In this document: positions 40,401 through 49,612 of the stretch, piece by piece
Numbering within the stretch: the first letter of the stretch is position 1
How the letters are laid out: every line of letters begins with the position of its first letter
Assembly: GCA_907165065.1 (NCBI GenBank)
Contig: OU015524.1
Location: 61,111,295-61,175,294 of the forward strand
Direction: 5' to 3'
Source: Caprimulgus europaeus
Taxonomy: Eukaryota; Chordata; Aves; Caprimulgiformes; Caprimulgidae
DNA length: 64,000 nt
The notes under the pieces: model-generated
Database searches by the model: none
Seen by the model: the letters and a program-made list of their open reading frames with translations, nothing else
What the model was told of the DNA's origin: nothing
Translations under genes and position numbers: made by a program

Positions 40401-41949
40401 CTCCTCGCTCTCTGTGTGTCAGCAACATTCCTTGTGCTCATCCTCCGCCTAGAAATGAGTTTCTTTTAACCTAGAGCCTGTTGTGAAGAAGAGAGATTGC
40501 AGCATTCCTCCAGGCGTGGCGGGGCTGCGTTTCATTTACAAATTTTCTCCAGAGTTGCAACACACTCCTCTGTACTTACCATGTATAAGGCTAGGCAGGC
40601 ATACAAACTTACAAATGAACTGCAAAAGCACAACAGCAACCCCGAGACCTCTGTGCACACATGCAGAAGTTCAGTATTTATGCACAGTTTACAGAAATAA
40701 TACGTTCTTAGCTTGGTTCCTAGAAGAGATGTACACACAGTGTCAGTAAGGTCAAATAATTTTGCTGGCTTGGCTGTGAAGTAACTTTGAAATATGTTTT
40801 AAAGATACAGGACTGAAGACAAAAAGATGTGTGCAAACAGCGTTTGTATCTACAGGAGGAAATAATTTCCTTCCGTGTCAAACAGTGAGACCTGGTTGTA
40901 ACACATATAGGAGCTACGTTTTTGGTGTTGGAATGGTCAGGTCTGCCCAAGTGTTTCACTGGGTTCTAAAGTTCCTTTTTAGCATTTGATTATTGTAAAC
41001 ACCTAGTAAGATTTATTAAATTGCAGCTTTGTAAGTCAAAGAGTGTGTATATACAAGCAGGAAAAAAGAAAACAAAACAAACACCTTTTGCACTTACAGG
41101 CCTAGTAAATAAGATGAAGAATGAGTATTTCCAAGATTACTGATGATTTTCCTCTGCTGCTTCTTTAGCCACTGTCTCCTTTCTTGTTCTTTGTGGTTCT
41201 GTTATCTACAAAACCATTCAGATTAGTGCGTTAATTAGTTTATGTTAACCAGCAGAGGGCTTCCACCTCAAAGCAAACAGCCATATCCCCTCTGCAGTTT
41301 CCCTGGTATCCAGAGCAGTGGGAAGTAGAAAGACATTTATTTAGTTGTCTAGGGTACTTTGCTGCTGGTAGAATAGTCCTGGATTGCATGTTAATAAATG
41401 TTTTTAACTGGCTTCCAGTTGTTTTTAGTACAGCTGTCAGTATTTCCATTGGAAACTTGGATAATCTAGTAGAAATTTGTGCTTCACAGAAACCTTATAT
41501 TTCTAAATTTGTAATGTAGTTGTAGTGTTGCAAAGCTTCATGTGTGTATTCAGGTATTAAAAGTTATTTGAGCCCCCCTTTTTAATATGAACATAGCATA
41601 TGCTCAATAAAGTAGTATCAGAGACTAAACTGACTGTACAATTTATATTAAAGCAATGCAAGGTATGCTTAGAAAGTTGGAATTTGTTTAAACCCATGTA
41701 AGTCAGAATTTGTTTAAGCCCATGTGTTCACTGCAGAGAGTTCAAGAGCAGAGAGAAATGTATGTGCAGTAGAGACAGGGTATTACAAAAGCACACGGCT
41801 CTCCTGGGAGGTAGAGGCTGCCTGATGAGGTGCAGAGGGTGGTTTGATTCGCAGCATCCTTTGTGTCAGCCAGGACAGCAGTTTGGAGTGGGTGGATAAG
41901 GGTCAGTGTGGTGTGGGAGTAACGAGGTGCTGAATGCTGCCTTACTTCT
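37459..41949. other. Unique non-coding stretch
   Basis: No repeat family or exon is recognised apart from a local 25-26 bp tandem duplication at 41680-41730. Short open frames on both strands lack motifs. It is probably intron or intergenic DNA. Confidence 0.6.
41680..41730. repeat. 25-26 bp tandem duplication
   Basis: The word GAATTTGTTTAAACCCATGT at 41680 recurs at 41706 as GAATTTGTTTAAGCCCATGT. The two units are adjacent and differ at few positions, indicating an older slippage duplication. Confidence 0.85.
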
Positions 41950-42495
41950 GTAGAGTCATACATTGGTTTGTGTTTGAAGGGACCTTTAAAGGTCATCTAG
42001 TTCCAACTCCCCTGCAGTGAGAAGGGACATCTTCAACTAGATCAGGTTGCTCAGAGCCCCATCCAACCTGAGTTGTTTCCTGACCTTGAATGTTTCCATG
42101 GATGGGGCATCTACCATCTCTTTGGGCAATCTGTTCCAGTAGTTCACCACTTTCATCATAAAAAAATTCTTCCTTATATCTAGTCTAAATCTACCCGCAT
42201 TTAGTTTTAAAATCATTACCCCTTGTCCTAATGCTACAGACTGCTAAAAGGTTTCTTCTCATCTTTCTTATAGGCCCCCTTTAAGTACTGAAAGGCCACA
42301 ATAAGGTCTCCCCGGAGCCTTCTCTTCTCCAGGCTGAACAGCCCTAACTCTCTCAGCCTGGCCTCATGGGAGAGGTGCTCCAGCCCTCGGATCATTTTTG
42401 TGTCCCTCCTCTGGACCTGCTCCAACAGGTCCTTGTCTTTCCTGTACTGAGGACTCCAGAGCTGGACACAGTACTGCAAGTGGGGGTGTCTCCCA
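41950..42495 (-). mobile_element. CR1 LINE 3' fragment (antisense)
   Basis: In reverse complement this reads from CR1 ORF2 ([18 protein letters not shown], then [17 protein letters not shown]) through to the 3' end near 41950, where the plus strand shows GAAGGGACCTTTAAAGGTCA. It is about 545 bp long, 5'-truncated inside ORF2, with an 81-codon open piece at 42234-42479. Divergence is visible but moderate. It is the first of three CR1 fragments packed into 2.3 kb here. Confidence 0.93.
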
Positions 42496-42570
42496 GACCC
42501 TATAAGTGACTTCTTGTGTTGATCAGAACTGTTATGGATAACTCTTTAGGTCATTCAATGAACAGAGCAC

Positions 42571-42592
42571 CTGGGGGTGGGGGGGGGGGGCA
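42571..42592 (+). repeat. G-rich run
   Basis: GGGGGT is followed by twelve G residues. A single run can contribute to G-quadruplex formation, but too few separate G-tracts lie close by to predict one with confidence. Confidence 0.8.
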
Positions 42593-42939
42593 AGTATCTT
42601 CTTCAGACAGAAAACTTCCTTCCTTCTCAGAAATTTAATATTTAGTTAATCTTCACAGGCTGCCAATGCTTGGGAGTACCCTTCCCTGGCCAAGCCTCAG
42701 CTTTGGAGGGGAGGTGACGCCGTGGTTAAGAGATTTTTAAAAAGATGTTATGTTACGAAAGCGGAGACCCACAGCTCAGGAGGACTTGAGTGGGAACCGA
42801 GGCAGTGGCCACAGTTAGCGGGAGCTTTTGGCAGAGCTGTCTTGATTAGCGAGTTGTCATGCCCGAGCCAAAAACCCACTAAAATTGTTAATTACCATTT
42901 AAGCAGAGATTTCTGTAAGGGAATTGCTAAGCGCTAAAT

Positions 42940-43110
42940 CACAGCCGTGTGTGTGTCCCGGGGGCAGCCCCGTCGCTTGCCGACCTCCCTCAGCCGCCCG
43001 GACACCCGCGGCTGGCGGGAGCGGCCGCTGCCTCCGTGCTGCCACCTGCCGGCCTTGTCTCACCAGGGATCGCCCCGCTGCGCTCGGCCCTGGCGCGGCC
43101 TCACCGCACT
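42940..43110. promoter_or_regulatory. Short CpG-dense patch, possible CpG-island promoter remnant
   Basis: By eye this 170-bp segment holds about 20 CpG dinucleotides, including CCCGCGG, GCGGCCGC and GGCGCGG, whereas the surrounding kilobases are nearly CpG-free. Such density is usual for unmethylated promoter islands or GC-rich first exons. Its right part (from about 43064) already matches CR1 ORF2 (peptide [12 protein letters not shown]), so the dense composition runs across the join into the repeat. The upstream 42700-42940 is unique, moderately CpG-rich and not a repeat I recognise. No TATA box or obvious initiator was identified. Alternatives are a biased-gene-conversion hotspot or a GC-rich pocket kept by chance. 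Confidence 0.35.
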
Positions 43111-43568
43111 GCTGTGTGCAGCTCTGGGCCCCACAGCTTAAGAAGGATGTGAAAGTCCTTGAATGCATCCAGAGGAAGGCAACAAACCTGGTGAAAGGGC
43201 TGGAAGGAGGAGTGAGGAGTGGCAGAGGACTTCTCTAGTATGGAGAAAAGGAGGCTGAGGGGCAACCTCATTGCTCTCTACAGCTTCCTGAGGAGGGGAA
43301 GTGGAGAGGGAGATGCTGAGCTCTTCTCCATGGGATCCAGTGACAGGACACATGGGAATGGTTCAAAGCTGCACCAGGGAAGGTTCAAACTGGACATTAG
43401 GAAGCATTTCTTTACCAAGAGGGTGGTCAAACACTGGAACAGGCTTCCTAGAGAGGTGCTCAATGCCCCAAGGCTGTCGGTGTTTAAGAGTATTTGGACA
43501 ATAACCTTGTGGTCAGGCAGTTGGACTAGATGATCCTTGTAGGTTGCTTCCAGTCAAACTATTCTATT
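43064..43568 (+). mobile_element. CR1 LINE 3' fragment (sense)
   Basis: Reading sense, it begins in ORF2 with [12 protein letters not shown], shifts frame to [18 protein letters not shown], and continues through [15 protein letters not shown] and [14 protein letters not shown] to a 3' end at ACTATTCTATTT. At least one frameshift lies near 43100, and the ORF2 segment after KGLEGG is shortened, so the copy is decayed. It is 5'-truncated at the CpG-dense patch. It lies between two antisense CR1 fragments. Confidence 0.92.
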
Positions 43569-43796
43569 TCATGGTATTTGCACACTGTCTGAATTCATCA
43601 GTCTTGTTACTTACCCCTTAAGTTGTATGACAACATAAAACCTCATGTGCTGAGAGAACAGAAGTTATTTTACCAGTAAATATAAGCTGCTTTATTTGGA
43701 AAATAGTTAGTGCCTGCCATAAGGTCAAACTCATCTGTGTATGGATAAGGCTGAAACTTAATGCAGTTTGAGTCCTTTCCTCCTGTATCCCTCAAA

Positions 43797-44242
43797 TGGT
43801 TAGGGTTGGAAGGGACCTTAAAGACCATCTAGTTCCAACCCCCCTGCCATGAGCAGGGACACCTTCCACTAGACCAGGTTGCTCAAAGCCTCATCCAACC
43901 TGGCCTTGAACACTTCCAGGGAGGGCGCAGCCACAGCTTCTCTGGGCAACCTGTTCCAGTGTCTGACCACCCCTCACAGGAAATAATTTCTTCCCGAGAT
44001 CTAATCTAAACCTCCCCTCTTTCAGTTTAAAGCCATTACCCCTTGTTCCATCACTACCTGCCCTTGTAAAAAGTCCTTCCCCAGCTTTCTTGTAGGCCCT
44101 TCAGGTACTGGAAGGCCACTATAAGGTCTCCACAGAGCCTTTTCTTCTACAGGTGTAACAGCCCCAACTCTCTCATAGGAGAGGTTCTCCAGCCCTTGGA
44201 TCGTCCCCGTGGCCATCATACTCTCATCCAGCAAAGCTCAGT
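43797..44242 (-). mobile_element. CR1 LINE 3' fragment (antisense)
   Basis: The plus strand starts at GGTTGGAAGGGACCTTAAAG, the reverse complement of the CR1 3' end. It runs through GGGCAACCTGTTCCAGTG and CCAACTCTCTCA into ORF2, fading out near 44242. It resembles the 37163 copy closely in its 3' half (same CTTGTAGGCCCTTCAGGTA region), so the two probably belong to the same CR1 subfamily. About 230 bp separate it from the sense fragment to its left, making an inverted pair. Confidence 0.92.
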
Positions 44243-47200
44243 ACTTGAAACTGCTCCTGCAGGCAGGGATTGCCTAACTCCTTGCATACTTGGAAGCAGA
44301 TGTTCTCTGAAATTTTGAGTTTCCATTAGTTCTAGAATTATGCTGGTTAAGAAACAAAAAAGCTTGTGGATGTATTTGTACCCAGTTGAAGCAGGCAGGC
44401 AGTTAACTTGCCTGCTCTTTGGGCATCAAATTATTTTAGAGAAAGGCAGCATTTGTTTCTGGGCAATTCTGATGTTTATTCTGCCTCTCTTACAAATATC
44501 TTACTTTTTTGCTAATAACCAAACTGTGAGAGCACCTTTTCAGTGTTCTTTGCTTGGTTCTTCTCTCGCAGTAAGAGGGTTTTGGTTGGCTGGGTGGGAG
44601 TTACCCCTGCATGTGGCTGGTCTAGGGGGGAGACCCAGGCCCAGGTTAGCCTAGTGCTACAGAGAAACTGTCCCCCTAGCTTTAGGAAATTTCCTTACTG
44701 AGGTAAGTACAGCTATTAAATCAGAGAAAATACTGCCTGCCCTGATGCAGTGAATCCTTCTGAGGTACAGAAGTTGAAGGGACAGAGGCTGGTGGCAAGT
44801 ATATCATTCAGACCTGTCAAAAGACTGTTTTATCCTTAATGGTTTACTGCAGGGTTGTTTTTTTTTTTTTTAATTAGTTTTTCGCCATGGACCTAATAAA
44901 GTTGGAAGTGTGGATGGGATTCTTGAATCAGTCCTATAGTGCAGAACTCCCTTCTCTTTTAGGTTCTCATGTATGGTATAGTATATTTTTAAGTTGAAAA
45001 AAACTCCCATAGGATAAAATGGGTAACAAAATGGAAAGGAAATTTTCATTTGTAATTAGGGCATTTGAAGGCCCTGAAATGGTTGTGATAGAAGCAATTA
45101 ACAGGCACTGCTTTTTGTGCGAGGCAGGGCCCACTTAAGTAGGTCGCGAGGCTGGTAGCCAGGAGACCTACTTTCTCTTCTTAGCTTTGCTGCTTATCCT
45201 TTCTGGGATCTTGGGCAAGTAACTTCATTTTTGTTCCTTTCCCTCTTTTACTCTTCCCCCCCCCCGCCTCTCAGATCTGTTCAGATTGGAGTTTCTCGCT
45301 GTGTGCTTTGCACAAAAGAGACACAGTCTTACCTGGAAGTTTCAGGCTCTGTTGTAACACCAAAATGTTCTCTGTGGCTGCTTTGCTGTAAATAATCATG
45401 CAGGAATATGGATTATTTTGTGGGTTTACTGTGTGAACATTGCATAGGACACCTGTAAGTAGAAGCATACGGTAGATCAGGACCTCTGATGGAGGTCAGA
45501 TTCACAAGCTTTTGATAGCTACCAGAATTCCTACGCATCTCTGCCTGGAGATGATGAGTGGTGCTGGGGAGGTGACCCTATGTAGCAGAGCCAGTGGTGT
45601 TGGGGCAGTTTCTGGGATGGAGGGTTGCTTGGGGCTGCTGGGCACCCCATGTCCTTTGCTGGCTACAGTGAGAGCTGCATAGCGAAGGGTTGAGTCTGTG
45701 GGCAAGGTGTTTTCAATGGGCTTTTGAGTGTGCTTAATCCAAACGGCTTTATGACCAGCTGGTGATGAGTTGTTACCACCTGAAGGAAAACACCCAGGAA
45801 GCCTGGGAGAGAGGTGTCCTCTGGGCTGTTGGAGCAGCGGCTGCCCCAGGAAGCTGTACTTGTGAATCACCCTTGTTACTGTCTGGTTGAGTCATCAGAA
45901 ATGATAGACTAGGAAATGTAGGAATTAAACTAACATGTGAATTGTGCCAAAAACCACAGCCCAACCAAAACGAGAGCACGTCTGCAGAGTTTGGGAGTTG
46001 TTTTTTTACACGGAACCAAAACCTTTTCTGTGCAACAAAGTTTTTTTGTTTGCTGGCCTTAGGGAAAAGCAATGGCTGTGAGCCATGTATGTGTGTTTAT
46101 GTAACAGCTTTTAGAGAATTCTTTGGCATTCAGGTCTTCATAGAAGGTAACAATCCTGATGGCTATGCATATTTGCTCTTGTTCACCTCTAAAAATAAAA
46201 ATGGGGTGAGGAGGAGGAACCAATTTAGCTTTCTACTTCAAACCCCGCATTTCTTCTGTGATTCCTTCATGGTTTTTTTACTGAGATGAACAAAAAATAA
46301 TGCCTTAATCTTTACATGCATAACCTGGAAAATATGGAGCCTATTTACTTGTATGACTACTTCATAAGAAAGAAAATAGGTTGGAAAATGATCTAAGCTT
46401 ATTACAAGCGTACCTTGTTTTTCTTAAATAGCTTTGTAGAGTGTTTTACAAAATTAAATTTAATCCTCTAAAGTGTGTCAGATGCTAAAATTTCTAACTC
46501 CTTGACCTTGCATTTGGCTACTGATTAAAGCGTGGATTAACCTGCAATTCCATTTGGGTTAATGCCCCAATATGTAGTGTTTTTCAAAGGGTAATCACTA
46601 TTTTCCCTTGATCTTGGGAAATTTACTTTTGATCCACATATGCAACAATGTATGCTGATGTTAAGTTCCTGTCACCTACAAATAAAAAGCATTCCATGGT
46701 AATGACAGTATCAGGATGGATCTTTTCTTGCAATGAAATATAATAATACCAAGCTCTTGAGCAAAGCGTTGCACCACTTTGTATTTACAGTAACAATGGA
46801 AATGTTATGGTCAATCACCCACGGCAATATTTTCACCTTTGCATCATCAGGTTGTGACTCAACACCATGATATAAAGACAGAGCTCCAGACAGGTCAGGA
46901 AAATTCCTAAAATCAAATTGCTGCCAAGACTCCGGGCAGGTCTGTGGGATTTACCCTGGCATTTTGGGTTAACCTGAAAGGGTTTCCTTCTTGTTGCTTT
47001 CTCTAATCTTCTGTTTCTAAGTAGTACAGTGTAGAGGAGATGACTGTGATTCTGCAGTTCCTGCCAGGGTTCTTATACATCTGACTCTGTGTAATTTAGC
47101 CAGTAATAGCTGTGGTAGTTTACAGTTCTCTGTACTTTGCAGTACCGGCAATTCCAAATGTTTACTCTTTTTGAAAAGAAGCAGTAAGTTGACTTAAGGC

Positions 47201-49191
47201 ATGGTCTTTGATTTTTTATGTTAAATCCCGCCTATTTAAACACAGACTGTCTCAAAGCGGATAGTCCAGTGGTTGTATCTCTAGGGGTATGTCACCCCAC
47301 ATTCTCAAAGTCTTCTTCTCAGCAAAAGATCTAGAGAAAAAAAACAAAGCAAACCCCCAAACCCTACCCAAGTCTCTTGTCTCATCAAGGGAAGAATAAA
47401 AAAGGTGTCTTTTTAAGATTAAAAACTCCAAAATAGAAGGACTTGATGACATAACAAGAAGAGCAGATGTTATCAGTGTGTATTCCCATTTGTGCAGCCC
47501 CCAGCCCCCTTCCCCAACCACTGACTTTGGGAAGTGGTGGAAGACCTGTGTATGTACATATGCATTACCTCACTGGGTGAGCCCAATTTAAATGCAGCCT
47601 ATTAAATTATTTACAGGAGACAGTTGGCCAACCCATTGTGCTCTATTGTAGGAGCCAAAGGTCACTTTGGTGTGCCTGGTTGATTCATAGGGTAATCTGA
47701 TACAGTACTTAGCTTTTTGCCTCCCAGTCACTGGGTTAAACCTTATCCTCTTATTATGAGTCAGAGAACCATAGGTTTCAGAAAAAGCTGGAGCCTTTGT
47801 TTTTAATGGTTTGGAAGAGGCCGTGCAGCAGAATACAGAGGGCTGTGAGAGCATCTGCCAGGGTGTGGGGGCATGTTCTACAATAGTGTCAATCTGACTG
47901 ACAGCTTGAGAGCTGAAAAACAGTGTACCCTTGTTTTCTTAAGCTGCTTGTCCTTTTACTAACATCATCTGAAGCTGTTAGGATGTTAAGGTTTTAATAT
48001 TTGGTCTTCAGATAGGTGGCACCTTCCCCCCCACCCTGGGTTCTCTGCTACCAGCATCTCCTTGAGAATTCCCTGAGTTGATTTTATTTGATATCTCATA
48101 CATTCAAGCCTGTTCTTTTGCTGCAAGACACAAATTCATGTGTTTTTTTGTCAACTTGCATCTTGGTGACAAATCCTGTCAAGAACCACAGTACTGGGAT
48201 ACCTTGGTATTGCCAACTTCTGTCTACTTTAAAATGCTGCCTTTGCCGCTCCCCTTTCCAGGCTTGCTCCCTCCTGGAAGCAGTGTTGGTGTTGGCGTGG
48301 AGGACAAGCGATTGGCGTTGCAGCAGCTTTCAGTAGTACCTGACTTTTTAAAACCTTCACAACACGGGGTGTTTTTTTCCAGCTGCTAGTTTAAAGGGAA
48401 GGTGGCAGAACATAGCATAGCTGGGAGTGAAACCTGTTTTGTGAGCTGCAGTCATACCAGTGGGAGCCTGGTCACTGAAATGTCTGTTCATACGCAGATT
48501 TTGTTTGTGTCTATGCATTTGTATTTATTTATTTTTTTTAATGTACCACCACATCCAGGGGCACTTGTGTTTTTAGTACACTCTGTTCAGGATGCTTGTG
48601 GTGTTTACAAGCTCCAGAATTTTATTTTTCCTCTCTCTGAGTCCGCAGAGGTGCATGAGTGCTTTGCTATTTTTGCACGCAGGGTTCAGAAGTTTGCACT
48701 GCCACCAAGCTGGCTGAGGAAAGGAGGAGTTTTGCTTCTGTGGTCGTGCTTTTAGGAGAGCGAGCCTATCGTATTTCACTCTAATCCTAAGCGATAGCCA
48801 CGCAGGCTGTTTTATTGTTAGGAGAGCCTTCCTGGAGCTCCTTCACCAGGCTTTTTGCTAGGAGAGAGCAGGGCAGCCAGAATGAGGAGGCAGAAGCGTG
48901 GTCAGTCCACCGTCCCTCCTGAGCTGTGCCACGCAGGGGTGTGATCTCTGCCTGCTCTTCCCCTGTCACTGTGGGGTGTTTTTGATGAGCCAGAAGAGAG
49001 GACTGAATCGCCCGCACACTCCTGGGGAGCAATGCCAGGGAGAAGAGTGGAGCTGCAGTTTTTGCTGTTGAGTGGAGAATGGGGAAAACACGTGCCTTAG
49101 TGCTGTGTTCTGCTCAGCCGTTACATGCCTCTCTGAGCTGCTGCAAGGTGCCACTTTCTGCTGCTTTTCTCCCCTTTGTTTTCTTTGGCAG
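44243..49191. other. Unique non-coding stretch upstream of candidate exon
   Basis: No exon is recognised. A/C-rich low-complexity sequence lies at 47337-47370 and a C-run at about 45255-45267. The sub-segment 46430-46900 has many recognisable transcription-factor-like words and is noted separately. Open frames reach about 120 codons (45502-45870 minus, 48402-48755 plus) but lack domains. Confidence 0.6.
46430..46900. promoter_or_regulatory. Possible enhancer-like conserved element (weak)
   Basis: Several TCF/LEF-like words occur within 50 bp: TTCAAAGGG (46583-46591), CCCTTGATC (46605-46613) and CTTTTGATCC (46626-46635). A SOX-like AACAATGG is at 46792-46799. The sequence is free of repeats and low complexity. 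Such words arise by chance often, so this is a lead only. Confidence 0.15.
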
Positions 49192-49407
49192 CTCCCTAAG
49201 CGCTGTATCAAAACAGCTTCAGGGGATCTGCGCTGGCATGGTGACCTACCTCCATACTGGTGCTGGCTTAAGTGCAGCGAGAAGAAACCTGGACGGAAGT
49301 CATATTGAAATTGTTTAGCCTCCCACGAAACCCACTGAGAAAAGGGGACAGGAACAATTTCCAAAAGGTCCGTTTGGAACCGAGGCCAGTAGCTGGCTTA
49401 AAAGAAA
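49192..49407 (+). other. Possible 5' leader of the candidate exon, with an upstream ORF
   Basis: A strong pyrimidine tract (CTTTTCTCCCCTTTGTTTTCTTTGGCAG) ends in AG at 49190-49191, so the candidate exon could be an internal exon starting at 49192 rather than a transcription start. Between there and the ATG at 49408 lies a short upstream ORF beginning ATGGTGACC at about 49240 and ending in TAG about 26 codons later. An in-frame TAA at 49399-49401 separates the main ATG from upstream sequence. Whether this leader is transcribed is inferred only. Confidence 0.25.
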
Positions 49408-49612
49408 ATGAAAAAGGAGTGTGTCTCGAGATCTTTCAAACTCAAACAAAACCCAGGCTCCCTCTCACGCGCTGTAAGCTGGATAAATTTCTCCTCCTTG
49501 TCAAGGCAGACAAAGAGATTGTTTCGCAGCGATGGTGAACTCTCCTCCATGTGCCTGCAGCAGGTAGACGAGGACGACGAGAACTGGACCTACAGGAGCC
49601 AGCCCAGAAAAG
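49408..49612 (+). CDS. Candidate first coding exon, unidentified cytosolic protein
   Basis: ATG at 49408 has A at -3 and an in-frame stop three codons upstream, so it is a natural start. Sixty-eight codons follow, then a phase-1 break at CCCAGAAAAG directly before GTGACT, a good splice donor. Without splicing the frame ends a few codons into the intron. The peptide begins basic and Ser-rich (SRSFKLKQNPGSLSRA), continues with SWINFSSLSRQTKRLFRSDG, then turns acidic and aromatic (QQVDEDDENWTYRSQPRK). It has no signal peptide or membrane segment. RxxS-type sites (SLSRQT, RLFRSD) look like basophilic kinase or 14-3-3 sites, common in N-termini of RhoGEF, GAP or scaffold proteins. That is only a style match and I cannot name the gene. 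No second exon was found downstream. The minus-strand open frame over the same bases is a shadow. Confidence 0.45.

Noticed and set aside
42924-43238. Open frame fusing the CpG-dense patch to CR1 ORF2
   Set aside because: The second half is plain CR1 ORF2 and the join is at the repeat's truncated end, so the fused frame looks accidental.
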